Positions 9,536 through 17,745 of a stretch of DNA of 64,000 bases are shown here, piece by piece. The position numbers were made by a program, and so were the translations under genes. Positions within the stretch are counted from its first letter, which is position 1. The number at the start of each line of letters is the position of its first letter. This DNA comes from Streptomyces bathyalis. GTDB taxonomy: Bacteria > Actinomycetota > Actinomycetes > Streptomycetales > Streptomycetaceae. Under the pieces are notes generated by a model. That model saw only the letters and a list, made by a program, of their open reading frames with translations. It was not told where the DNA came from and did not search any database. The stretch spans positions 6,755,501 through 6,819,500 of the forward strand of contig NZ_CP048882.1 of assembly GCF_015910445.1 (NCBI RefSeq). The letters run 5' to 3'.

Positions 9536-10561
9536 ATGCAGCAGTACGGGGCGCAACAGCCCGTCCCTCCTCCGGACCCCGCTCCGGGACATCAGCAGGG
9601 CACGCATCCCCAGTACGACGGACAGTTCGACGGGCAGCACGACGGTCAGGTGCCTCCACCGCCCCCCGCTCCCGCCCCGGGCGGAGTGGTGCCGCAGCCG
9701 GCCTGGCCGGGCGCGCACTCCCAGCCGCCTCAGCCCCCTCTCCAGCCACCGGCACGGCCGCCCGTGCAGCCGCCGCCGGCGGGCCCGCCGATCCCCGCTC
9801 AGCCCCCGGCCCCCGCTCAGCCGCCCGCACCCGGTGCGCCGCCGCCGGTGCCCACCGCTCCGGCGCAGCCGCCGCCGGGTCAGGGGCACCCCGGCGATAC
9901 GGACACCAACCCCACCGAGTCCACCGGTCATCTGCTGCTCTCCCGCGGCGCCCCCGTCGAGATCCCCACGCCCGACGCGGACCCCGCGCAGCTGGACGCG
10001 ACGCGGGCGGCCGTGGCAGTACTGCTCATCGGCCCGGCCGGGGCGGGCAAGACCACCGTCGCCCGCTACTGGGCCGACCGGCGTGCCGTGCCGACCTCGC
10101 ACATCAGCCTCGACGACGTACGCGAGTGGGTGCGCTCCGGCTTCGCCGACCCGCAGAGCGGCTGGAACGACCACTCCGAGGCGCAGTACCGGCTGGCACG
10201 CCGCACCTGCGGCTTCGCCGCCCGCAACTTCCTGGCCAACGGCATCTCCTGCATCCTCGACGACGCCGTCTTCCCCGACCGTCCCGTCGTCGGGCTGGGC
10301 GGCTGGAAGCGTCACGTCGGGCCCGGCCTGATCCCGGTGGTGCTCCTGCCCGGACTGGAGGTCGTGCTGGAGCGCAACGCCGTCCGCAGCGGCAACCGCC
10401 GGCTCAGCGATGAGGAGGTCGCCCAGATCCACGGCCGGATGGCCGGCTGGTACGGCTCGGGCCTGCCCATCATCGACAACTCCCGGCAGGACGTCGCGAC
10501 CACGGCCCGGATGCTCGACGACGTGGTGGCCCGCAGCCTGGCGAGCCCGCCGCGCTGGTGA
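9536..10561 (+). CDS. P-loop ATPase/kinase-like protein with long proline-rich N-terminus
   Basis: Product of 341 residues. Start ATG 9536 has a purine-rich GGAGTTGGGGAGCGG upstream. Residues 1 to about 125 are low complexity (Pro/Gln/Ala/Gly) and probably disordered. From about 155 there is a compact P-loop domain: Walker A is GPAGAGKTTVARYW (about 166-179), followed by TSHISLDDVREWVRSGF and a substrate-lid region. A C-terminal LPIIDNSRQDV block resembles small-molecule or polynucleotide kinases of the AAA_33/zeta-toxin-like group. The substrate is unknown. The gene sits between aroB and the aminopeptidase gene, a placement I recall as conserved in Streptomyces. No antitoxin-like partner is adjacent, so a toxin role is not supported. 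Confidence 0.75.
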   Translation: MQQYGAQQPVPPPDPAPGHQQGTHPQYDGQFDGQHDGQVPPPPPAPAPGGVVPQPAWPGAHSQPPQPPLQPPARPPVQPPPAGPPIPAQPPAPAQPPAPGAPPPVPTAPAQPPPGQGHPGDTDTNPTESTGHLLLSRGAPVEIPTPDADPAQLDATRAAVAVLLIGPAGAGKTTVARYWADRRAVPTSHISLDDVREWVRSGFADPQSGWNDHSEAQYRLARRTCGFAARNFLANGISCILDDAVFPDRPVVGLGGWKRHVGPGLIPVVLLPGLEVVLERNAVRSGNRRLSDEEVAQIHGRMAGWYGSGLPIIDNSRQDVATTARMLDDVVARSLASPPRW

Positions 10562-10702
10562 CACCGGGTTCGCGGGAGGGGTCCGGGTGGCCCGCAGTTC
10601 ACCTGGGCGGAGCGCGGACGTTCTCACCCTGTCGCACGCCACGTCGCTCGCACGGCCCCGCACGGACTGCCGCCGTCCCCGGCTCTCCGTAGGCTCGGAA
10701 AC

Positions 10703-11833
10703 ATGTCCGAGGTCCATGTGGCTCGCCGCGCCCTGCTCCGTGAGCGCTGCTCCGCGACTGCGGCGAAGGACGGTCCCCCCGACGCGGTGCTGGTCACCCG
10801 GCCCGCCAACATCCGCTATCTGACCGGCCGTCCGCCGTACGGTGCCGCGCTGCTGATCGGCCCGGACGGCATCGACACGCTGCTCGGGCCCGCCTCCGAC
10901 GACACCCCGCACCACGAGCCCGGCAGCCACCACGACGACGAGCTGCGCACCGGCCGGCTCTCCAACCCGGAGGGAGACACGGCCGTGGCCGCGGCCGACC
11001 TTGCCGCCACCGCGGGCGCACGGCTCCTCGCCGTCGAGGAGCACCATCTGACGGTGGCCAGGCACCGGGCCATGGCATCCGTCGCGTCCGGGCTCCGTCT
11101 GGCGGCCCTCGACAGTCCGGTCGAGGCCCAGCGCGTCATCAAGGACGACGAGGAGATCGCCGCCCTGCGCATCGCGGCAGAGATCACCGACCAGGCGCTC
11201 GGCGAGCTGCTGGAGTCGATCCTCGTCGGACGCACCGAACGGCACCTCGCTCTCGAACTGGAGCGCAGGCTCATCGACCATGGCGCGGAGGGCTCCGCCT
11301 TCCCCACATGCGTGGCGACGGGCCGGAACTCCGGTCTGGCCCTGCACCGTCCGACCGACCGGCGGGTGGAGGAGGGCGACTTCCTCTCCGTGCGACTGGG
11401 CGCCCAATACCACGGCTACCGCTGCCAGATCGGCCGCACGTTCGTCATCGGCACCGCTCCTGAGGACTGGCAGGTGGAGCTGTACGACCTCGTCTTCGCC
11501 GCCCAGCGCGCCGGACGTGAGGCGTTGACACCCGGCATGGCCTGCAGCGACGTCGACCGTGCCACGCGCCAGGTACTGAAGGGCGCCGGTCACGCCGAGG
11601 CGCTGGGCCCGGCGACGGGCCACGGGGTGGGGCTGGAAATCGGTGAGGACCCTCGGCTGTCACCTGGGGCCATGGGTAAACTGGACGCTTGTGTGCCGGT
11701 CACCATCGAGCCCGGGGTCCACCTACCGGGCCAGGGCGGTGTCCGGATCGATGACACTCTCGTCGTCCGCCCCGCGGCGGACGGCGGACCCGAGCTACTC
11801 ACCATCACGACCAAAGAGCTGCTCGCCCTCTAG
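10703..11833 (+). CDS. M24 family Xaa-Pro aminopeptidase-like protein, metal site altered
   Basis: Product of 376 residues from ATG 10703. It has an N-terminal creatinase-like domain (VTRPANIRYLTGRPPYG) and a C-terminal pita-bread fold. Aminopeptidase P enzymes use two Asp, one His and two Glu to hold two metals. The His is visible in GHGVGLEIGEDP (about residue 307) and one Glu in VTIEPGVHLPG (about 336). The usual D-x-G-A and D-x-x-R-T positions read SVRLGAQYHGYRCQIGRTF here, so both aspartates appear replaced by Arg and Gln, and the last Glu by Asp (GVRIDDTLVV). It may therefore bind peptide or metal differently or be non-catalytic. The gene precedes efp, as pepP does in many bacteria. Confidence 0.85.
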   Translation: MSEVHVARRALLRERCSATAAKDGPPDAVLVTRPANIRYLTGRPPYGAALLIGPDGIDTLLGPASDDTPHHEPGSHHDDELRTGRLSNPEGDTAVAAADLAATAGARLLAVEEHHLTVARHRAMASVASGLRLAALDSPVEAQRVIKDDEEIAALRIAAEITDQALGELLESILVGRTERHLALELERRLIDHGAEGSAFPTCVATGRNSGLALHRPTDRRVEEGDFLSVRLGAQYHGYRCQIGRTFVIGTAPEDWQVELYDLVFAAQRAGREALTPGMACSDVDRATRQVLKGAGHAEALGPATGHGVGLEIGEDPRLSPGAMGKLDACVPVTIEPGVHLPGQGGVRIDDTLVVRPAADGGPELLTITTKELLAL

Positions 11834-11905
11834 CCCCTGACGGGGCGACGGAGCCGGGGCGGCCCTCTGGTCTCCGCAGCAGCAGTCTCAGGAGATTCCG
11901 CAACC

Positions 11906-12472
11906 GTGGCATCCACGAACGACCTCAAGAACGGCATGGTGCTCAAGCTCGAAGGCGGCCAGCTCTGGTCCGTCGTCGAGTTCCAGCACGTCAAGCCCGG
12001 CAAGGGGCCCGCCTTTGTCCGTACGAAGCTGAAGAACGTCATGTCCGGCAAGACCGTCGACAAGACGTTCAACGCGGGCACCAAGGTCGATACGGCCACC
12101 GTGGACCGACGCGGGATGCAGTTCTCGTACAAGGACGGCGAGTACTTCGTCTTCATGGACATGGAGACGTACGACCAGATCCACATCGCCCCCGAGATCG
12201 TCAGCGACACCGCCAACTATCTGATGGAGGGCTTCGAGGCCACGGTCGCGATGTACCAGGGCGAGGCTCTGTTCGTCGAACTGCCCGCCGCGGTCGAGCT
12301 CGTCATCGAGCACACCGAGCCCGGCGTGCAGGGCGACCGCTCCACCGGTGGCTCCAAGCCCGCCCGCCTGGAGACGGGTTACGAGGTCGGCGTCCCGCTG
12401 TTCATCACCACGGGTGAGAAGATCAAGGTCGACACCCGCTCCGGCGAGTACCTCGGCCGGGTGAACAGCTAG
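11906..12472 (+). CDS. efp: translation elongation factor P
   Basis: Product of 188 residues from GTG 11906. It relieves ribosomes stalled at polyproline stretches by binding between the P and E sites. Visible features are the N-terminal KOW-like domain (DLKNGMVLKLEGGQLWSVVEF) and the tip loop HVKPGKGPAFVRTKLKN, which carries the conserved lysine. The middle OB domain has MDMETYDQI, and the C-terminal signature is GVPLFITTGEKIKVDTRSGEYLGRV. Length is normal. AGGAG lies about ten bases upstream (11890-11894). nusB starts two bases after the stop, so efp and nusB are one transcription unit. Confidence 0.97.
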   Translation: MASTNDLKNGMVLKLEGGQLWSVVEFQHVKPGKGPAFVRTKLKNVMSGKTVDKTFNAGTKVDTATVDRRGMQFSYKDGEYFVFMDMETYDQIHIAPEIVSDTANYLMEGFEATVAMYQGEALFVELPAAVELVIEHTEPGVQGDRSTGGSKPARLETGYEVGVPLFITTGEKIKVDTRSGEYLGRVNS

Positions 12473-12474
12473 CC

Positions 12475-12900
12475 GTGGCAGCCCGTAACAAGGCCCGTAA
12501 GCGTGCCTTTCAGATCATCTTCGAGGCGGACCAGCGGGACAGTACGCCGACGGCCGTCATGCAGGACTGGATCCGGCATGCGGGGACCGACGAGCGGCAG
12601 CCGCCCGTCAGCGAGTACACGATGCAGCTCATCGAGGGCTACGCCGAGAACGCCGAGCGCATCGACGAGCTGATCTCCACCTACTCGGTGGGCTGGACGC
12701 TCGACCGGATGCCGGCGGTGGACCGCAGCATCCTGCGGCTGTCCGCCTACGAGTTGATCTGGTCGGAAGACGTTCCCGAGGCGGTCGTCATAGACGAGGC
12801 GCTGGACATCGCCCGGGAGTTCTCCACGGACGAGTCGCCGCCGTTCATCAACGGTCTCCTCGGCCGTCTTCAGGACCTCAAGCCGACGCTCCGCCGCTGA
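12475..12900 (+). CDS. nusB: transcription antitermination factor NusB
   Basis: Product of 141 residues from GTG 12475, two bases after the efp stop. NusB binds boxA RNA with S10 (NusE) and promotes antitermination and folding of rRNA transcripts. The helical family pattern is visible: the basic N-terminus ARNKARKRAFQIIFEADQRD, VGWTLDRMPAVDRSILRLSAYEL in the centre, and EAVVIDEALDIAREFSTDESPPFINGLLGRL at the end. The TGA forms the first bases of a strong hairpin, consistent with the end of the operon. Confidence 0.95.
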   Translation: MAARNKARKRAFQIIFEADQRDSTPTAVMQDWIRHAGTDERQPPVSEYTMQLIEGYAENAERIDELISTYSVGWTLDRMPAVDRSILRLSAYELIWSEDVPEAVVIDEALDIAREFSTDESPPFINGLLGRLQDLKPTLRR

Positions 12901-12925
12901 CGGGGGCCGCTTCTGCGGCCCCCGT
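12900..12925 (+). terminator. hairpin after nusB
   Basis: An 11-bp perfect stem, ACGGGGGCCGC and GCGGCCCCCGT, with a four-base TTCT loop, begins at the last base of the nusB stop codon. There is no T-run, as is usual for high-GC actinomycete terminators. The next 216 bases (12926-13141) hold no supported gene. They contain one small inverted repeat, TCACGTCCGTGA, and then the bldD terminator facing the other way. Confidence 0.85.
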
Positions 12926-13141
12926 TCCGCGCCGTGGTCGGCTGCTGGCCGCCGGATCAACCGGTCGCGTTCCGCCGCACGAGGAGGGCCGCACTCCGGT
13001 GTCCGGAATGCGGTTCGAAATCCGTTCGGGGACATTGCCCCATTCGTGTGAACGGGCCAGCTTCACCGGATATTTGGTCACTTTCCGTGGTGGCTCGCTC
13101 ACGTCCGTGAAGGGGCTCGATCGGGAGAACGGCAAAGAGAA

Positions 13142-13188
13142 ACCGCCGCCGGTGGTACGCCCTCAGAGGGCGCGCCACCGGCGGCGGT
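13142..13188 (-). terminator. hairpin downstream of bldD
   Basis: A 14-bp perfect stem (ACCGCCGCCGGTGG at 13142-13155 and its complement at 13175-13188) has a smaller GCCCTC/GAGGGC hairpin in its loop. It lies 31 bases beyond the bldD stop on the - strand. Together with the nusB hairpin it insulates two convergent units. Confidence 0.8.
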
Positions 13189-13219
13189 ACGTTTCGGCGG
13201 AAGGCGCTCGGTCAGGCCG

Positions 13220-13720
13220 TCAGGCGTCCTCGTGGGCCACCGCGCGGCGGGCGTCCGCGTCGAGGACGCCCCAGCTGATGAGCTGCTCCGTCAGCACCGA
13301 GGGGGACTGGTCGTAGATGACGGCGAGGGTGCGCAGGTCGTCCTGACGGATGGAGAGGACCTTGCCGTTGTAATCGCCGCGCTGGGACTGGATCGTGGCC
13401 GCGTACCGCTGGAGAGGGCCTGCCTTCTCCGCCGGCACGTGTGCCAGGCGCTCCAGGTCGAGGACGAGCTTCGGCGGCGGCTCGGCGGCGCCGCCCGGGG
13501 TGGTGCCGGGCAGCAGCTCCTGCACGGGCACGCCGTAGAAGTCGGCGAGCTCGGCGAGGCGCTGGACGGTGACGGCGCGGTCGCCGCGCTCGTAGGAACC
13601 GACCACGACCGCCTTCCAGCGGCCCTGGGACTTCTCCTCGACCCCGTGGAGGGAGAGCCCCTGCTGGGTGCGGATGGCCCGGAGCTTCGCTCCGAGCTGC
13701 TTGGCGTATTCGCTGGACAT
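13220..13720 (-). CDS. bldD: developmental master regulator BldD
   Basis: Product of 166 residues. In Streptomyces BldD represses sporulation genes during vegetative growth when dimerised by tetrameric c-di-GMP. The N-terminal XRE-type helix-turn-helix runs over residues 5-70 (AKQLGAKLRAIRTQQGLSLHG, then WKAVVVGSYERGDRAV). The C-terminal domain has the full c-di-GMP signature RGD-X8-RQDD, read as RGDYNGKVLSIRQDD at about residues 114-128. Key residues and length are intact, so cyclic dinucleotide control should operate. The gene faces away from pyrR, and its promoter carries BldD-box-like sequences, consistent with autoregulation. Confidence 0.97.
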   Translation of the reverse strand: MSSEYAKQLGAKLRAIRTQQGLSLHGVEEKSQGRWKAVVVGSYERGDRAVTVQRLAELADFYGVPVQELLPGTTPGGAAEPPPKLVLDLERLAHVPAEKAGPLQRYAATIQSQRGDYNGKVLSIRQDDLRTLAVIYDQSPSVLTEQLISWGVLDADARRAVAHEDA

Positions 13721-13745
13721 ATCGCTCCCCGCGGACGAGAAAGTG

Positions 13746-13775
13746 GTAACTCACTGTGAGGTTACGCAGCGTAAT
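13746..13775. promoter_or_regulatory. two adjacent BldD-box-like sites in the bldD promoter
   Basis: GTTACGCAGCGTAAT at 13761-13775 matches the published BldD consensus nTnACnC(A/T)GnGTnAn at every fixed position. The 15 bases directly before it, GTAACTCACTGTGAG at 13746-13760, match with one mismatch. The pair lies 26-55 bases upstream of the bldD start codon. BldD is known to repress its own gene in S. coelicolor. The spacing (abutting 15-mers) is what I see; that both are bound is inference. Confidence 0.8.
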
Positions 13776-13934
13776 GTCTGCCGTCAAGCCGAACGCCGAT
13801 CAGCTTTGCGAGGTAGAGCGGAACTGACGGGTCCGGTTCGCATCCGAACATTTCTCCGATCGAATCCGGCCCCGGCACGGACGGACTCAGGCCCCCTGGT
13901 ACCGTTGCGCTGACAGTTCAGACGTCCTTTAAGG

Positions 13935-13960
13935 CCCGTCCCGTGAGGCGGGGAAGGAGG
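13935..13960 (+). promoter_or_regulatory. PyrR-binding loop overlapping the pyrR ribosome binding site region
   Basis: TCCCGTGAGGC at 13939-13949 matches the core UCCNGNGAGGY of the PyrR RNA-binding consensus and is closed by a CCCG/CGGG stem (13935-13938 with 13949-13952). The pyrR Shine-Dalgarno GGAAGGAGG (13952-13960) follows directly. Binding of PyrR plus UMP would occlude the start of pyrR, a translational-repression arrangement described for mycobacteria. No terminator/antiterminator pair of the Bacillus type is visible. Confidence 0.75.
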
Positions 13961-13970
13961 TCCTTTTCGT

Positions 13971-14597
13971 ATGGACAGCCGTACGGACGACGGCAGCAGG
14001 GGCATGGCCGCAGGCCGCCCCGTACTCGAGGCGCCGGACATCGCGCGCGTCCTCACCCGCATCGCCCACGAGATCGTCGAACGCGCCAAGGGCGCCGACG
14101 ACGTGGTGCTTCTCGGCATTCCCACCCGCGGCGTCTTCCTGGCACGGCGCCTGGCGGCGAAGCTCGCGGAGGTCACCGGCAGCCCGGTTCCTCACGGTTC
14201 GCTGGACATCACCATGTACCGCGACGACCTCCGGCTCGGTCCCGCCCGCGCGCTGGCGCACACCGACATCCCGCCGGACGGGGTCGACGGGCGCCTGGTG
14301 GTCCTCGTCGACGACGTTCTCTTCTCCGGACGCACCATCCGTGCCGCTCTGGATGCTCTCGGTGACATCGGGCGGCCCCGGGCCGTTCAGCTCGCCGTGC
14401 TCGTCGACCGCGGACACCGCGAACTGCCCATCCGTGCCGACTACGTGGGGAAGAACCTGCCCACCTCGCTGCGCGAGACGGTCAGGGTCCAGCTCACGGA
14501 GGAGGACGGACGCGACGGGGTGCTCCTCGGGTCCGCGCCCGGCGGCGAACGGCCGCACAGCGGCGGACAGCAGCCAGCACAGCACGCGGAGCGCTAG
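13971..14597 (+). CDS. pyrR: bifunctional pyr operon regulator / uracil phosphoribosyltransferase PyrR
   Basis: Product of 208 residues from ATG 13971 with a strong GGAAGGAGG ten bases upstream. PyrR senses UMP and binds pyr mRNA; it also has weak UPRTase activity. The PRPP-binding motif is VVLVDDVLFSGRTIRAALD near residue 110. VLLGIPTRGVFLARRLA, VPHGSLDITMYRDDL and RADYVGKNLPTS are also family signatures. The last roughly 20 residues (GSAPGGERPHSGGQQPAQHAER) form a polar tail that varies among orthologs. It leads the pyr genes and is probably self-regulated through the loop just upstream. The 225 bases to pyrB hold a short CCGGAGG/CCTCCGG inverted repeat (14603-14626). Confidence 0.95.
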   Translation: MDSRTDDGSRGMAAGRPVLEAPDIARVLTRIAHEIVERAKGADDVVLLGIPTRGVFLARRLAAKLAEVTGSPVPHGSLDITMYRDDLRLGPARALAHTDIPPDGVDGRLVVLVDDVLFSGRTIRAALDALGDIGRPRAVQLAVLVDRGHRELPIRADYVGKNLPTSLRETVRVQLTEEDGRDGVLLGSAPGGERPHSGGQQPAQHAER

Positions 14598-14822
14598 CCC
14601 CGCCGGAGGGAGCACGAGACCTCCGGTGCACCGCACGACCGTCCGGCCGCTTCCCGACGTGTCCCGCACGCCGGTCGACGGCCCTGAGCCCCGCCGCGTG
14701 ACACCCCGGCACGGGTAGGGCGGCAAGCAGCCGCACGCCCCGGACCCCGTCCGCGTCCAACTCCCGCCCACCGCCTGCCCGTCCGCCACGCCCACGGACG
14801 ACTGACCCACGGAAGGCAACAG

Positions 14823-15815
14823 ATGAAGCGTCACCTCATCTCGGCCGCCGATCTCACCCGCGACGACGCCGTGCTCGTCCTCGACACCGCCGAGGAGATG
14901 GCCCGCGTCGCCGACAGGCCGATCAAGAAGCTGCCGACCCTGCGCGGCCGCACCGTCGTGAACCTCTTCTTCGAGGACTCGACGCGCACCCGGATCTCCT
15001 TCGAGGCAGCCGCCAAACGCCTCTCCGCCGACGTCATCAACTTCTCCGCGAAGGGGTCGTCCGTCTCCAAGGGCGAGTCGCTGAAGGACACAGCGCTCAC
15101 CCTGGAGGCCATGGGTGCCGACGCCGTCGTCATCCGGCATCACCGTTCCGGGGCTCCGCACCGGCTGGCCACCTCCGGCTGGATCGGCGGCTCGGTCGTC
15201 AACGCCGGAGACGGCACCCACGAGCACCCCACGCAGGCCCTGCTGGACGCCTTCACCATGCGCAGGCGCCTGGCCGGCGGTGAGGGCGACCTGTCGGGGC
15301 AGCGCATCACGATCGTCGGCGACGTGCTGCACAGCCGCGTCGCACGCTCCAACGTCCACCTGCTCAGCACGCTCGGCGCCGAGGTCACGCTCGTCGCCCC
15401 GCCCACCCTGGTTCCTGTCGGGGTGGGCAGCTGGCCCTGCGAGGTCAGTTACGACCTGGACCCCGTCATCGCCAAGTCCGACGCCGTGATGATGCTGCGC
15501 GTCCAACGGGAGCGCATGAACGCGGCGTTCTTCCCGACCGAGCGCGAGTACGCGCGCCGCTACGGGCTGGACGGGCAGCGGATGGCGCGCATGCCCGAGC
15601 ACTCCGTCGTGATGCACCCCGGCCCCATGAACCGCGGGATGGAGATCACCGCGGAGGTCGCGGACTCGCCCCGCTGCACCGCCGTCGAGCAGGTGGCCAA
15701 CGGCGTCAGCATCCGGATGGCGGTGCTCTATCTGCTGCTCGGCGGTTCCGAACCCGCCGTCTCCGCAGCTCCCGCCGACCGCGCGGAAGCCGCCCGTACC
15801 GAGGAGAACGACTGA
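14823..15815 (+). CDS. pyrB: aspartate carbamoyltransferase catalytic subunit
   Basis: Product of 330 residues from ATG 14823. It catalyses the committed step of pyrimidine synthesis, carbamoyl phosphate plus aspartate. The carbamoyl-phosphate site is FFEDSTRTRISFEAAAKRL near residue 55, the catalytic loop is SAKGSSVSKGESLKDT, and the aspartate-binding region includes HEHPTQALLDAFTMR. No regulatory pyrI gene is present. It is followed by pyrC after only two bases, so activity may be organised in a PyrB-PyrC complex as reported for some bacteria (inference). Confidence 0.96.
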   Translation: MKRHLISAADLTRDDAVLVLDTAEEMARVADRPIKKLPTLRGRTVVNLFFEDSTRTRISFEAAAKRLSADVINFSAKGSSVSKGESLKDTALTLEAMGADAVVIRHHRSGAPHRLATSGWIGGSVVNAGDGTHEHPTQALLDAFTMRRRLAGGEGDLSGQRITIVGDVLHSRVARSNVHLLSTLGAEVTLVAPPTLVPVGVGSWPCEVSYDLDPVIAKSDAVMMLRVQRERMNAAFFPTEREYARRYGLDGQRMARMPEHSVVMHPGPMNRGMEITAEVADSPRCTAVEQVANGVSIRMAVLYLLLGGSEPAVSAAPADRAEAARTEEND

Positions 15816-15817
15816 CC

Positions 15818-17125
15818 ATGGCAGGCAAGAACAGCTCCACCGCCCGTACGCTCCTCCGCGGCGCACGCGTGCTCGGAGGCGAGCCCCAGGACGTACTGAT
15901 CGACGGGGAGAAGATCGCGGAGACCGGCAGCGGCCTCGACGCCACCGGCGCGGACGTGATCGACGCCGGAGGCCGGATCCTGCTGCCCGGTCTCGTCGAC
16001 CTGCACACACATCTGCGCGAACCGGGCCGTGAGGACTCCGAGACCGTGCTCACCGGCACCAGGGCCGCCGCCACGGGCGGCTACACGGCCGTGCACGCCA
16101 TGGCCAACACCTTCCCGGTCGCGGACACCGCCGGCGTCGTCGAGCAGGTGTGGCGTCTGGGCCGCGAGTCCGGGTACTGCGACGTGCAGCCCATCGGCGC
16201 GGTCACCGTCGGGCTGGAGGGCAAGCAACTCGCCGAACTCGGCGCCATGCACGACTCCGCGGCGGGCGTGCGGGTCTTCTCCGACGACGGCAAGTGCGTC
16301 GACGACGCGGTCATCATGCGCAGGGCACTGGAGTACGTGAAGGCGTTCGACGGCGTCGTCGCCCAGCACGCGCAGGAGCCGCGGCTCACCGAGGGCGCCC
16401 AGATGAACGAGGGCACCGTCTCCGCGGAACTCGGCCTGGGCGGCTGGCCCGCCGTCGCCGAGGAGTCGATCATCGCGAGGGACGTGCTGCTCGCCGCCCA
16501 CGTCGGGTCCCGCCTGCACATCTGCCACCTGTCCACGGCCGGCTCCGTCGAGCTGGTGCGCTGGGCCAAGTCCAAGGGCTGGAACGTCACTGCAGAGGTC
16601 ACCCCGCACCATCTGCTGCTCACCGACGAACTCGTGCGCTCCTACGACCCGGTCTACAAGGTGAATCCGCCGCTGCGCACCGAGACCGACGTGCGCGCAC
16701 TGCGTGAGGCGCTCGCCGACGGCACCATCGACTGCGTCGCCACGGACCACGCACCCCACCCGCACGAGGACAAGGACTGCGAGTGGGGCGCCGCGGCCAT
16801 GGGGATGCTCGGCCTCGAGACGGCGCTGTCCGTGCTCCAGCACACGATGGTGGAGACCGGCCTGCTGGACTGGGCGGGCATCGCCGAACGGATGTCGCAC
16901 CGCCCCGCCGCGATCGGGCGCCTGAACGGCCAGGGCCGTCCCGTCGCCGCCGGTGAACCCGCGAACCTGCTGCTCATCGACCCGGACTACCGTGGGGCGG
17001 TGGACCCCGCGGGCTTCGCCTCCCGCAGCCGTAACACCCCCTACGAGGGCCGCGAACTGCCGGGACGCGTCACGCACACCTGGCTGCGGGGACGGGCAAC
17101 ACTCGTCGACGGGAAACTGGCGTGA
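15818..17125 (+). CDS. pyrC: dihydroorotase
   Basis: Product of 435 residues from ATG 15818, amidohydrolase superfamily, long (type I-like) class. Zinc-binding HxH is in VDLHTHLREPG near residue 65. DDGKCVDD lies mid-protein, metal histidines occur in VVAQHAQEP and HICHLSTAGS, and the catalytic Asp is in CVATDHAPH near residue 310. The C-terminus returns to the small beta domain (RGRATLVDGKLA). It interconverts carbamoyl aspartate and dihydroorotate. Its TGA overlaps the GTG of the next gene. Confidence 0.95.
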   Translation: MAGKNSSTARTLLRGARVLGGEPQDVLIDGEKIAETGSGLDATGADVIDAGGRILLPGLVDLHTHLREPGREDSETVLTGTRAAATGGYTAVHAMANTFPVADTAGVVEQVWRLGRESGYCDVQPIGAVTVGLEGKQLAELGAMHDSAAGVRVFSDDGKCVDDAVIMRRALEYVKAFDGVVAQHAQEPRLTEGAQMNEGTVSAELGLGGWPAVAEESIIARDVLLAAHVGSRLHICHLSTAGSVELVRWAKSKGWNVTAEVTPHHLLLTDELVRSYDPVYKVNPPLRTETDVRALREALADGTIDCVATDHAPHPHEDKDCEWGAAAMGMLGLETALSVLQHTMVETGLLDWAGIAERMSHRPAAIGRLNGQGRPVAAGEPANLLLIDPDYRGAVDPAGFASRSRNTPYEGRELPGRVTHTWLRGRATLVDGKLA

Positions 17126-17745
17126 TCGCACAACCTCTCGCTTCCCTGGCCGCGGACCTGGCGCGCGAACCCAAGTCGCAGGAGGTCACGGACTGGGCCG
17201 CTCGCATCGGCTGGGTCGTCGGTCTGCTGCTCTTCGTCGCGCTGCTGTACTGGCTGATGCGGCAGGGCTGGAAGTGGCGCGGCACCCTTCAGGGCGACCT
17301 GCCGGAGCCCGCGTCGCCGCCCGCACCGGAGGAGACCGGCGAGACCCTGCTTCACGCGGCGGGCCGCTACCACGGCTCCACGACGGCCGGGCAGTGGCTG
17401 GACCGCGTCGTCGCCCACGGCCTGGGCACCCGCAGCCGGGCCGAACTCACGCTGACGGCAGGGGGCGTCCAGGTGCTGCGGCCCGGCGCACGGGACTTCT
17501 TCGTCCCGGCGGGGCAGCTGCGCGGCGCCCGCCTGGACAAGGGCATCGCGGGCAAGGTCCTCACCGAAGGGGGCCTGCTGGTGATCACCTGGCAGCTCGG
17601 CGACCGCCGCCTCGACTCCGGTTTCCGCTTCGACCGCGCCGCCGGGCACACGGCCTGGGCGGAGCAGATCACCGCAATCGCGTCCGGCGACAGCGGCGTC
17701 GCCGGCAGGCACCACCACGCAGTAACCCCGGAGAAGGACACATGA
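17122..17745 (+). CDS. membrane protein with PH-like domain, embedded in pyr operon
   Basis: Product of 207 residues starting at GTG 17122, overlapping the pyrC stop (GTGA). One transmembrane helix at about residues 27-48 (ARIGWVVGLLLFVALLYWLM) is followed by a basic stretch, a proline-rich linker, and a domain of about 130 residues. Its pattern (RSRAELTLTAGGVQVLRPG, then FFVPAGQLRGARLDKGIAGK and LLVITWQLGDRRLDSGFRF) reads as a bacterial PH-like beta barrel. No catalytic motif is visible. Orthologs sit at this position in Streptomyces, and the coupling to pyrC and carA suggests a link to pyrimidine metabolism, but its role is unknown. Confidence 0.85.
   Translation: MIAQPLASLAADLAREPKSQEVTDWAARIGWVVGLLLFVALLYWLMRQGWKWRGTLQGDLPEPASPPAPEETGETLLHAAGRYHGSTTAGQWLDRVVAHGLGTRSRAELTLTAGGVQVLRPGARDFFVPAGQLRGARLDKGIAGKVLTEGGLLVITWQLGDRRLDSGFRFDRAAGHTAWAEQITAIASGDSGVAGRHHHAVTPEKDT

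Noticed and set aside
9536..10561. Zeta-type toxin reading of the P-loop protein
   Set aside because: There is no antitoxin partner, and the gene sits at a conserved housekeeping position; a kinase-like fold alone is not enough.
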